Origin: Sphingobacteriales bacterium
GTDB taxonomy: Bacteria; Bacteroidota; Bacteroidia; Chitinophagales; Chitinophagaceae
Length of the DNA: 49,318 bases
Direction: 5' to 3'
NCBI GenBank assembly: GCA_016200915.1
Contig: JACQDV010000042.1
Location: 1 to 49,318 of the forward strand
Of this stretch, positions 26,663 through 34,326 are shown in pieces. Below the pieces are notes generated by a model that did not search any database, was not told the DNA's origin, and worked only from the letters and a program-made list of their open reading frames with translations. A program made the translations under genes and the position numbers. Numbering within the stretch: position 1 is the stretch's first letter; each line of letters starts with the position of its first letter.

Positions 26663-28015
26663 TTATTCATGAATTAATTTCTTTTCCAACTCTTCTAATG
26701 ATACTCCTTTTGTTTCAATCATCTTAGTTAATACCCACACTAATTGTAACACCATCATAAAAGCAAAGAAACCAAAGATAGGCCACGGGTCTTTTCCAAA
26801 TACACCGTTGTCTTTATCAAGGAAGAGTGGTGTTATTTGTGTGATGATGGCAGCAAACACCCAATGTGTGCTGGAACCAAACGATTGTCCCTGTGCCCGT
26901 ACATTATTGGGAAACACTTCTGAAATATATACCCATATCACTGCACCCTGCCCAATAGCATGTGAAGCGATGAATAATAATAATGATGACATTAACAAAG
27001 CATTGCCTGCAGTAAACGCAAAACAATACGCCACAGCTGAAAGGCTGATTATATATCCGAATGACCCGACAATCATCAGTTGTTTTCTTCCGATTCTGTC
27101 AATAAGATATAAACCAATAAAAGTAAACAACAGGTTTACACCACCAATAGAAATAGAATTGAGCAAAGAATCTTTTGTTCCTATACCAGCTCTTTCTAAA
27201 ATTTCAGGAGCATAATATAAAATGAAGTTTATGCCGGATAGCTGGTTAAAGAAAGCAATCAAAAATGATAACCAAACTACTTTTCTGAATTTTGGTTTAA
27301 AGATAGATTCGTTGGCTTTGCCGGCATGAATACTTTCATTGGCCGCAATAATATTTTTTATTTCTTCATCAGGATTTTCTGCACCAATTTGTTTTAATGT
27401 TTCTTTGGCAGCAGTTAAATCATTCTTCTTTGTAATTAACCATCTTGGACTTTCGGGCAAACCCGGTACCATTATAGTGTATATTAAAGCCGGTACTGTC
27501 ATTATCCCCAACATATAGCGCCAGTCACCAGCACCGCCTACTCCTTGTAATAAATAATTAGAAACAAATGCTACTAATATCCCAAATACAATATTAAACT
27601 GGTACATACCTACCAATCTTCCTCTTGTTTTAGCAGTAGAAATTTCGGAGATATAAGTTGGTGCCACTACTGATGAAACACCAATACCAATACCGCCAAT
27701 AAATCTTAATGCTGAAAAGATGTAAGGATTAGGAGCGATGGCTGTTCCTAATGCTGAGACAGTAAATAAAATACCAATCCATAACAACACTTTCTTTCTT
27801 CCATATTTTTCAGTTGGACCTCCGCAAAAAATGGCGCCTAATACTGTTCCCCACAACGCCATACTCATAATAAATGTTCCGTGAAAGAACGGCGTGGTAT
27901 GCCATAATTCTTTAATAGGCAAATTGGCGCCGGATATAACCACGGTATCAAAACCAAAAATAAAACCGGCTAATGCGGCTACGATGGAGTAGCGGAGCAA
28001 TCTGTTATTATTCAT
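26663..28015 (-). CDS. Sugar porter, MFS superfamily
   Basis: 450 aa with about 12 spans. Sugar-porter hallmarks are visible: GFIFGFDTVVISGANLPI in the first helix, GGPTEKYGRKKVLLW after helix 2, PESPRWLI after helix 6, QLSGINFILYYAPEIL in helix 7 and DRIGRKQLMIVG after helix 8. The open frame reaches back to 28051 but I choose the ATG at 28015 because sugar porters start close to the first helix. The substrate is likely a hexose or pentose taken up with protons; a more exact identity is not visible. Confidence 0.93.
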   Translation of the reverse strand: MNNNRLLRYSIVAALAGFIFGFDTVVISGANLPIKELWHTTPFFHGTFIMSMALWGTVLGAIFCGGPTEKYGRKKVLLWIGILFTVSALGTAIAPNPYIFSALRFIGGIGIGVSSVVAPTYISEISTAKTRGRLVGMYQFNIVFGILVAFVSNYLLQGVGGAGDWRYMLGIMTVPALIYTIMVPGLPESPRWLITKKNDLTAAKETLKQIGAENPDEEIKNIIAANESIHAGKANESIFKPKFRKVVWLSFLIAFFNQLSGINFILYYAPEILERAGIGTKDSLLNSISIGGVNLLFTFIGLYLIDRIGRKQLMIVGSFGYIISLSAVAYCFAFTAGNALLMSSLLLFIASHAIGQGAVIWVYISEVFPNNVRAQGQSFGSSTHWVFAAIITQITPLFLDKDNGVFGKDPWPIFGFFAFMMVLQLVWVLTKMIETKGVSLEELEKKLIHE

Positions 28016-28110
28016 AGCAAGAGTTGATTGGTAATTGGGTGAATGACTCAACTAATATCGTAATAATTGCTGAATAGCAAACGGGCAGTTTCATTGCAAT
28101 CGGTTGCTGG

Positions 28111-28146
28111 TAAAAGAAAACCCTCCCCAACAAGTTGAGGAGGATT
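28111..28146 (-). terminator. Terminator of the four-gene dioxygenase unit
   Basis: CCTCCTCAAC and GTTGGGGAGG (minus strand; 28143-28134 and 28131-28122) pair with one mismatch, with a tight loop, followed by GTTTTCTTTTA. It is about 60 bp past the pirin-like stop. Confidence 0.72.
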
Positions 28147-28206
28147 TGAAGTGTAATCCATAGGTACAATGAACCTGACCATAACCAATACTAACTTTAA
28201 AAACCA

Positions 28207-28896
28207 TTACCAGAATTTTGTAACCAATATCAACGCATCATTACTCAGCGCTTCCATTTCAACGTTGGAGCTGTTCCACAATGCCAGTCCATCACTTTCA
28301 TGCAATAATCTTCCTTCCACTTCAAATGCACCGGTAATAACGAATACAAATATTTTTTTTGTTGGGTCTTTTAAGGTGCAGGTTGTTTCGCCTCTTCCAT
28401 TAAACAATCCCAATGAAACGGAAAAAGGATACTGGGCCTGCTGATCTTTAACCGGAGCTATCTCTTTTAATTCATTTTGATTTTTATTCAGTTCATCAAA
28501 TGTGTTAGATAATATTTTCCCATCAACCGAATCTGTTTTAAAACATAATTGTAAATAATTGATGGTTTCGTTTGAGAAGGCATTGCGTATGGTCAGCTGT
28601 TCTTTTTCATTCATTGGCACAATCATTACCTGCCCCGCAGCTATTGTTGTTTCTTTTACAGTAATAGCGCCTGCAATTGGTAATAACACCATATAGCTGT
28701 TTTGTGTGGCAATAAAAGTTGCCGCAGCTCCCGGCGCCAGGATGTTATCATTCAGCACATACAAATCTCCTGCTGACTGCTTATGTTCATTAACGTAATT
28801 TTCAAAACAAAAGGTGCTTCTGATTTGAAGCCTTTCTGTTTCATGAATCCCTCTTTCATCTGCCAGAAATATTTTAGCTGCAGCAACTTTAGTCAT
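28207..28896 (-). CDS. Degenerate pirin-family protein
   Basis: 229 aa bicupin. The N-terminal ADERGIHETERLQIRSTFCF and LYVLNDNILAPGA are recognisable as the pirin start, but the metal-binding part (pirins usually show PHxHRDMEIVTYVLEG) is replaced by TFIATQNSYMVLLPIAG, so the usual iron-ligand histidines are missing. A second cupin half follows (VSLGLFNGRGETTCTLKDP...). It may be a structural or binding protein without quercetinase-type activity. It overlaps the upstream gene by 8 bp and is the last gene of the dioxygenase unit. Confidence 0.78.
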   Translation of the reverse strand: MTKVAAAKIFLADERGIHETERLQIRSTFCFENYVNEHKQSAGDLYVLNDNILAPGAAATFIATQNSYMVLLPIAGAITVKETTIAAGQVMIVPMNEKEQLTIRNAFSNETINYLQLCFKTDSVDGKILSNTFDELNKNQNELKEIAPVKDQQAQYPFSVSLGLFNGRGETTCTLKDPTKKIFVFVITGAFEVEGRLLHESDGLALWNSSNVEMEALSNDALILVTKFW

Positions 28897-29404
28897 ATGC
28901 TTCTTCTTTAAATGAATAAAAACTCAAATTGGGTTGTATAGTGAAGAGGTTAGTAAGTATTCCGTCTTTGGATGGTGTTGCTTTCATTGTTGAAACCAGC
29001 AGGTATTCATCAATGGTATCTATCCACAACAACGGGTCGCTGTAAAAGTTGATGGCTACTTTATGCGTCGTTTTATTGCTGGTATCAGAGCCAAGCAATT
29101 CAAACTTATATTCTGAAAAAGGTAAAAAGGTGTTTTTCAGGTTATCTTCCACACCTGGAATAATCTTATTCAATTGTTGCAGGTACATCATCGCACCCGC
29201 ACTAACTAAAAAATGTAATTTCTCTGCAGCGGGATTATTTTTTATTATTTCTTCAAAGGAAGAAAATTTTTTCTCCCGGTTATAAAACTGCGACTGCAAC
29301 AGAAATTCTCCATAGGTTGTTTCAAATACAATTCTTTCCTTTTCATTGGTGCATGAACTATCAACTATTTTCCGGTAGCAAAGCCTGATGATTCTTTTTT
29401 TCAC
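28889..29404 (-). CDS. Uncharacterised protein with GTG start
   Basis: 171 aa, unrecognised. No signal peptide; a basic N-terminus (MKKRIIRLCYRKIV). The initiator at 29404 is GTG, and no ATG occurs before residue 60, so GTG is very likely. It begins 10 bp after the dioxygenase stop and overlaps the pirin gene by 8 bp, so translational coupling is probable. Helical segments (FSSFEEIIKNNPAAEKLHFLVSAGAMMYLQQLNKI) and a beta-rich end (HKVAINFYSDPLLWIDTIDEYLLVST) are visible. Confidence 0.7.
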   Translation of the reverse strand: MKKRIIRLCYRKIVDSSCTNEKERIVFETTYGEFLLQSQFYNREKKFSSFEEIIKNNPAAEKLHFLVSAGAMMYLQQLNKIIPGVEDNLKNTFLPFSEYKFELLGSDTSNKTTHKVAINFYSDPLLWIDTIDEYLLVSTMKATPSKDGILTNLFTIQPNLSFYSFKEEAYD

Positions 29405-29414
29405 CTGTAACCTT

Positions 29415-30164
29415 TTATGCTGCTACATAAATATTTTGTGTAATGGTATAGCCATCGCTGATATTTCCCGCAATCGTTCCTATTTCTGCACCCGCAGTAT
29501 CATCACTGAATATATTATCGCTGGCATTATAAGTATAGCCACTCATTCCCTTATTATAACCATATGCTACACCGGCAGTCCCATTCACTGTTGCTACCGC
29601 ACTGGTGCTTCCTTCGGGAAAAGCAATTTGTGTAATAAGCAACGATGTCCCTGATGCATTATATATATGTACATGAATATGTGTGGCTCTTCCTGAATAC
29701 CAACCGGGGAAAATAGAAGTAAATGTCACCAACCCATTTGCATCAGTTGTTTGTCTTCCCCGTAGGAAATGCACACCGGTATAATCAACAGACTGCATTC
29801 CTGATCCGCCATACTCTGAATAATAACCATCTTTATCACAATGCCATATATCAACAATAGCATTTGCTAATGGAGAGCAACTGGTATTTTTATTCATTAC
29901 ATAAATTTTCACCGTAAAGCCCACACCCGTTCTGTCAACTCTAATATCAGAACGAACCAGTGATGACGGTGTGATAGTTGGGAATGGTCCCTGTGTTTCT
30001 GTTGGAGAAACAGTACAACTTCCCGAACTTGTTCCTGTGTTGGTACCGGTGCTTGTTCCCGATGAGGAACTTGTTGTTGAACTATCTTTTTTACAAGCCT
30101 GCAATATTAGCGAAGCAGATGTGGCTCCAATAAACATGTTTCTTAAAAAATCTTTCCTTTCCAT
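29415..30164 (-). CDS. Intradiol ring-cleavage dioxygenase, lipoprotein
   Basis: 249 aa from the ATG at 30164. An RKDFLRN start resembles a Tat-type signal, and LQAC is a lipobox, so it is probably exported and lipid-anchored. A Ser/Thr/Gly-rich linker (about 24-50) precedes the catalytic domain. The ferric-iron ligands are all visible: Tyr in GYYSEY, Tyr in FPGWYSGR, and two His in THIHVHIY. Substrate is a catechol-type diol by family, but extracytoplasmic members are poorly known. The upstream gene encodes a cytochrome-like lipoprotein (28-bp gap) and the downstream gene an unknown. Confidence 0.9.
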   Translation of the reverse strand: MERKDFLRNMFIGATSASLILQACKKDSSTTSSSSGTSTGTNTGTSSGSCTVSPTETQGPFPTITPSSLVRSDIRVDRTGVGFTVKIYVMNKNTSCSPLANAIVDIWHCDKDGYYSEYGGSGMQSVDYTGVHFLRGRQTTDANGLVTFTSIFPGWYSGRATHIHVHIYNASGTSLLITQIAFPEGSTSAVATVNGTAGVAYGYNKGMSGYTYNASDNIFSDDTAGAEIGTIAGNISDGYTITQNIYVAA

Positions 30165-30192
30165 ATCGGTTGGTTTATAAGTGATGAATAAA

Positions 30193-30540
30193 TTAGTTAT
30201 TAGATGCTCCATTATCAATCCAGCAGAGAATGGCATTCTTTTGTGCCGTAGTTAATGTTGTATTCTGCGGCATGGTTCCATTGGCAACAGAAATTCTTAT
30301 GGACGCTCTTGCACTATATACCTGCGCATAACTGGTTAATGCACCCGGCCCTTGTGAACTTCCCGTACCGTGACAACCGGAATTAGTTGCACAGTATGTT
30401 GTAATAACAGGACTCACGTCTGTTGCATACGATTTGGCTGTGCCGGAACAATCAACTGTAGTGGTGCTGGTTGATGTGCTCTTTGAACAGGAGACCGCAA
30501 CAGTGGTAATGATGATAATTGCGGCGATTAGTTTTTTCAT
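30193..30540 (-). CDS. Cytochrome c-like lipoprotein with CX5CH motif
   Basis: 115 aa from the ATG at 30540, with lipobox VSC (Cys about 18). The mature part has VSPVITTYCATNSGCHGTG, then a Met in NGTMPQNTTLT and KNAILCWIDNGASN, which is the layout of a small class I cytochrome c: heme attachment, distal Met and the final helix ending W-I-D-N-G-A. The heme motif is CX5CH in place of CXXCH. Many Bacteroidota lipoproteins carry CX4-5CH, so heme binding is possible but should be proven. First gene of the dioxygenase unit. Confidence 0.72.
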   Translation of the reverse strand: MKKLIAAIIIITTVAVSCSKSTSTSTTTVDCSGTAKSYATDVSPVITTYCATNSGCHGTGSSQGPGALTSYAQVYSARASIRISVANGTMPQNTTLTTAQKNAILCWIDNGASNN

Positions 30541-30656
30541 GATTGATTTTATATTAGGTGTTATTGAATACAAATGTTGCTTATGATGAAAGGCGAAAAA
30601 AATAATTGCGGCCAACAAGAATTATCCTGCGGAAAACTATTGTCATTTGTTTGTTT

Positions 30657-31415
30657 TTATAATCTGATTTTTGGACAATCAATTCCTCTGTTCTTTCCAA
30701 AAGAATATTTTATTCCGGCTGATATACTGTAGTATGAATCTTTTCTTGCAGGATTGGCTGACTGGCTAAACCCATCTAAATAATCTGTAAACAAAAAGCG
30801 GTAGGATGCTTCTGTTACAATAGAAATTTTGGGTGATAATGAATAACTCACACCTGCTCCGATTGGAATAACAGGTATTACCCTGGGTAAACGGTGTGCC
30901 TCGTCTGCACTTAGCCCGTCAAAAAAACTTTGCTGACCGGTAAATGCTTCTCTGTTTAATTGACTCCAGTCTCTTTTTATTCTTAATAATGCTAATCCTG
31001 CGCCGCCGGAAACATAGGGAACCAATCTTCTTCCATTTGCATAATCGTTATTACCCAACGGATACCAAACCATGTTACCTGATAACTCTGCTACCGGTGA
31101 TTTAAAGTTGAAATTGCGTTGTTGTCGCCACAAAGGGTTATTATACTTCGCATCATCTCCTTTTAATTTTCCTAATGCAAAATTTAACCGCAGGTAAATA
31201 TTGTTGCGTATTGGTTTGGATACATAAAGATTTATACCCAATCCCGGTGTTTTGAGCGAACCGACTTTTTGTGGTGTTAAATCTCCCTGGTAAATAAATG
31301 TGCCGATATTTATTCCGGCTTCCAATCCTTTTGATTTTAATTGTGCTGTTGCTTTGTTTACACACATTGCGATGCAAAAAAGAACACCGATCATTTTACT
31401 TTGTATTGGTATCAT
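30657..31415 (-). CDS. Outer-membrane beta-barrel protein (DUF6089-like)
   Basis: 252 aa. A signal peptide ends near TAQL. The rest is a string of amphipathic strands with Gly and aromatic residues (GLEAGINIGTFIYQGDLTP, GAGLALLRIKRDW) closing with a C-terminal aromatic-rich strand (YYSISAGIKYSFG), typical of a small outer-membrane barrel. A second ATG at 31394 would also leave a signal peptide, so the start is uncertain. It lies behind the LytTR regulator gene and a candidate binding site, which suggests a regulon link. Function unknown. Confidence 0.8.
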   Translation of the reverse strand: MIPIQSKMIGVLFCIAMCVNKATAQLKSKGLEAGINIGTFIYQGDLTPQKVGSLKTPGLGINLYVSKPIRNNIYLRLNFALGKLKGDDAKYNNPLWRQQRNFNFKSPVAELSGNMVWYPLGNNDYANGRRLVPYVSGGAGLALLRIKRDWSQLNREAFTGQQSFFDGLSADEAHRLPRVIPVIPIGAGVSYSLSPKISIVTEASYRFLFTDYLDGFSQSANPARKDSYYSISAGIKYSFGKNRGIDCPKIRL

Positions 31416-31636
31416 AACACAGGTTTTGCTGATGATGGTTATTCATCCCGCAAGCAGTGTGCTGGTAACAGTAAATGAAAATGAGAAGGGTTTTAAAAAC
31501 AGTTGGGGCTGATAGTTTGTGTAAAGTTTATTCGATACGATGGAGAGGATTTACAATTTAATAACGCTGCCTTTATTTATTAATTAAACAGTATTTATTT
31601 AAAAATATTTTGTGTGTGAATAATTACCAATGAACA

Positions 31637-31664
31637 TTGCGGTAAACAATGAAAATGTTGCGGT
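31637..31664 (-). promoter_or_regulatory. Candidate LytTR binding site (21-bp direct repeat)
   Basis: On the minus strand two copies of ACCGCAA lie 21 bp apart (31664-31658 and 31643-31637), each followed within a few bases by TTCATTG. LytTR-type regulators such as AgrA bind two 9-10 bp direct repeats with a 21-bp start-to-start spacing, so the geometry fits. It is 10 bp beyond the lytTR stop and about 220 bp upstream of the barrel-protein gene. Confidence 0.55.
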
Positions 31665-31673
31665 GAAAAATTT

Positions 31674-32366
31674 TTATTTGTTAAAAACTTTCACAAAGTT
31701 TTCTTCATAACTGCTGCCCAAAGGAATTTCTTCTTCACCGATATAGATGGTCTTATTACGGACACTATTAATACGACTCAATGGAACGATATAAGAACGA
31801 TGAACTCTTATGAAATCTTTAGAGGGCAATTTCTCCGTCATGGTTTTCATTGTCATTCTTGCTACTACCGGTGTTTTATTTTCTAAATGAATTTTTAAAT
31901 AATCATCCAGCCCTTCAACATAAATGATATCTGCCACAGCAATCTTCACCAAACTATAATCTGCCCGGAAGAAAATATATTTTTGTTCTTCACTTTGCTG
32001 CTGGTTTTTGAAATTATAATATTCAACTGCTTTTGCAACTGCCTGCTGAAAGCGTTTGTAGGTAAATGGTTTTAATAAATAATCTACGGCGCTTAAATTA
32101 AATCCCTCCACTGCATATTCGCTGAAGGCAGTGGTGAAGATGACCATTGTATCCTGCTTTACTGATTTATAAAAATCAATTCCGTTTACAGATGGCATCT
32201 GTATATCCAAAAACAATAAATCAACCGGGAACTTGCGTAAATATTTTAAAGCCTCATCAGGGTTGGTGAAGGTTTTCTCAAGCGATATATCTTCTGCCCG
32301 ACTGCAAAATGTTTCTATCAACTGCAGTGCAGGCGGTTCATCATCTATCGCTATGGCTTTAATCAT
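31674..32366 (-). CDS. LytTR response regulator
   Basis: 230 aa. Receiver domain about 1-120: acidic pair DD (8-9), phospho-acceptor Asp 54 in LLFLDIQMPSVNG, Thr 79 and Lys 99 in LLKPF. LytTR DNA-binding domain about 130-228 (IIYVEGLDDYLKIHLENKTPVVARM, FIRVHRSYIVPLSRI). It overlaps the sensor gene by 8 bp, so the pair is translationally coupled. Output is DNA binding to paired direct repeats; a candidate is present just past the gene's stop. Confidence 0.95.
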   Translation of the reverse strand: MIKAIAIDDEPPALQLIETFCSRAEDISLEKTFTNPDEALKYLRKFPVDLLFLDIQMPSVNGIDFYKSVKQDTMVIFTTAFSEYAVEGFNLSAVDYLLKPFTYKRFQQAVAKAVEYYNFKNQQQSEEQKYIFFRADYSLVKIAVADIIYVEGLDDYLKIHLENKTPVVARMTMKTMTEKLPSKDFIRVHRSYIVPLSRINSVRNKTIYIGEEEIPLGSSYEENFVKVFNK

Positions 32367-33411
32367 GCAGTTTTATTTTCAGCAATACTAAATATTCCTT
32401 GTCATCTTCATTTATTACCAGTTCATGATTGCCGGGGTACATCAAATTTAATCTTGATTCTGTATTAATAACTCCCAAACTCTCTCCATGTGTATGTTCT
32501 TTAGTAACCACTTTATGATTATGTGTCTTTAGTTCCAGGATATCTCCTTTAATATCAATCACAACTTCCACCAGTGATGGTTTTTCGGGGTTCACTCCGT
32601 ACTTAAACGCATTTTCAATAAACGGTATTAAAATTAGTGGGGCAATTTTTTTGCCTGTTAGGTTACCGGTTACTGTATAAGATAATTGAACCGTATTGCC
32701 CATTCGCATTTGCTGCAGTTCAATATAATCTGTTATGTAAGCAATTTCTTTTTCTAATGTTACTAATTGCTGTTGCGATTCGGTAGTTACATAACGCATC
32801 ATTCCCGATAACTTCACTACAGCATTAGCGGTAGTATCTGCATTTTCTTTAATCGCTGATGAATAAATACTGTTGAGTGTATTAAATAAAAAATGCGGGT
32901 TGATTTGTGCTTTCAGGTAGGCGAGTTCAGCTGCTGCTTTTTCTTCTTCTGTTTTTTTCCATCGCTCCATTATTTTTAAAATAAATGCCAGCGAAAGCGT
33001 AATAGCAAACTGAAAAAAATGCTGACCAAAATCTCTGACCCCTCTCATTAAACCATTTGGTGGTTGCCTGAATGGTTTATCATTGGCCTTAAAACCTTCG
33101 CCTCCGGGCAACGGCATTGGCCTGTTAACAACAATCAAATGTGGTAGATAAGAAACGAGTAAATAGCCGGCGATTAAAATTAAGATGAATAAGAAGTGTT
33201 TCTTTTTAAAATAGAGTTGTGGTATTAAATAGAAATAGCTGAGATAGAAAAAAGCCAGCAATAAAACATAAGTTAAAAACTCTCTTTGAAACGGTGCAAT
33301 GGTAAAGATGCGCCAGGCCGTTGCCCTGTCCGGTGAAAAAAGGACAGGAAGAGACAGGAACGCGATACCACCAATGATATGCGCCGCAAGCTGGCTGCTT
33401 TTTGTTTTCAT
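32359..33411 (-). CDS. LytS-type membrane sensor histidine kinase
   Basis: 350 aa. Four hydrophobic spans lie in about 1-145, then a short coiled coil and the His_kinase domain: LAYLKAQINPHFLFNTLNSI with phospho-acceptor His 173, LILIPFIENAFKYGV (N-box) and LGVINTESRLNLMYPG. No extra sensor domain is visible, so the signal is probably sensed in the membrane. Its -7 element (33417-33424) ends only five bases before the ATG, so the mRNA may be leaderless. Cognate regulator is the overlapping downstream gene. Confidence 0.95.
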   Translation of the reverse strand: MKTKSSQLAAHIIGGIAFLSLPVLFSPDRATAWRIFTIAPFQREFLTYVLLLAFFYLSYFYLIPQLYFKKKHFLFILILIAGYLLVSYLPHLIVVNRPMPLPGGEGFKANDKPFRQPPNGLMRGVRDFGQHFFQFAITLSLAFILKIMERWKKTEEEKAAAELAYLKAQINPHFLFNTLNSIYSSAIKENADTTANAVVKLSGMMRYVTTESQQQLVTLEKEIAYITDYIELQQMRMGNTVQLSYTVTGNLTGKKIAPLILIPFIENAFKYGVNPEKPSLVEVVIDIKGDILELKTHNHKVVTKEHTHGESLGVINTESRLNLMYPGNHELVINEDDKEYLVLLKIKLHD

Positions 33412-33416
33412 TAAAG

Positions 33417-33424
33417 CAAAGGTA
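33417..33424 (-). promoter_or_regulatory. Bacteroidota -7 element for the kinase-regulator pair
   Basis: TACCTTTG (minus strand) matches TAnnTTTG; the ATG starts about six bases after it. No clear -33 box was identified. Confidence 0.5.
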
Positions 33425-33478
33425 ATTGAGGTTTATTTTGCTAATTAAAAATTGAGGTAATGAAATGATTTGTGTCGG

Positions 33479-34210
33479 TTATTGTCTCATCAATTTAATC
33501 GCTCTCTCCAAATCCTCCGGTGTATCAATCTCCACACCCATATATTCTGTTACTACCATCTTTAATGGAATGCCGTGTTCTAAATAACGAAGGCATTCCA
33601 CTTTCTCTGCAGCTTCTAATGGTGTTATTGGCCATCTGGTAAAACTCATCAATGCTTCTTTACGAAAAGCATAAACACCAATATGTTCATAATAAACCGG
33701 CGTAACCGTTTTATCCCGCTGATACGGCACTACACTTCTGCTGAACATAAGTGAGTTCATATTTAAGTCCACGGCAACTTTTACATAGTTAGGGTCTTCA
33801 ATAAATTTTTGTTCTTTTAATTCCTGCATCAGGCTGGCCACCTGAACTTTTTTTCCATCTTCGCCTTCAAACACTTTTAATAATTTCTGCAGTGGTTCTT
33901 TTTTCACTAATGGTTCATCGCCCTGCACATTTACAATAATATCTACTTCTAAATTCGCTGCGGCTTCAGCAATGCGGTCGCTGCCGCTTTCGTGATGTTT
34001 AATACTCATCATCGCTTTACCACCGTGTGAAGTGATCTCATTATAAATAATATCACTGTCAGTAACCACTACTACTTCATCAAACAAACCGGTAGCTACA
34101 GTATTATCATAGGTATGCCGGATAATCGTTTTGTTTCCCAGCTGTTGCATCAGCTTTGCCGGAAAACGGGTGGCCGCATACCGGGCCGGTATCATTGCAA
34201 TAATCTTCAT
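33479..34210 (-). CDS. kdsB: 3-deoxy-manno-octulosonate cytidylyltransferase
   Basis: 243 aa, family length. Activates Kdo (or 8-amino-Kdo) as CMP-sugar for transfer to lipid A. Motifs: MIPARYAATRFPAKLM (CTP binding), VVVVTDSD, NVQGDEPL (catalytic), EHIGVYAFRKEAL and the C-terminal GVEIDTPEDLERA. The presence of a KdnB-like oxidase in the window raises the question of whether this KdsB prefers 8-amino-Kdo, as in Shewanella; that cannot be read from these residues. Divergent from the ATP-grasp operon. Confidence 0.95.
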   Translation of the reverse strand: MKIIAMIPARYAATRFPAKLMQQLGNKTIIRHTYDNTVATGLFDEVVVVTDSDIIYNEITSHGGKAMMSIKHHESGSDRIAEAAANLEVDIIVNVQGDEPLVKKEPLQKLLKVFEGEDGKKVQVASLMQELKEQKFIEDPNYVKVAVDLNMNSLMFSRSVVPYQRDKTVTPVYYEHIGVYAFRKEALMSFTRWPITPLEAAEKVECLRYLEHGIPLKMVVTEYMGVEIDTPEDLERAIKLMRQ

Positions 34211-34252
34211 GCTTTATAAATGAAAAATAAAGATAGATTTTTAAATGATTGA

Positions 34253-34285
34253 TTGCGGAATAACAGCTTTCCTTTCTTATATTTG
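34253..34285 (+). promoter_or_regulatory. Promoter of the ATP-grasp / alpha-E / transglutaminase operon
   Basis: -33 box TTGC at 34253 and -7 element TATATTTG at 34278-34285, spaced 21 bp. Start of transcription would be about 34291, with a leader of about 35 nt. Confidence 0.65.
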
Positions 34286-34326
34286 AACACAACGACTGCT
34301 CGCTACACTTAAAATCAAACTTACGC

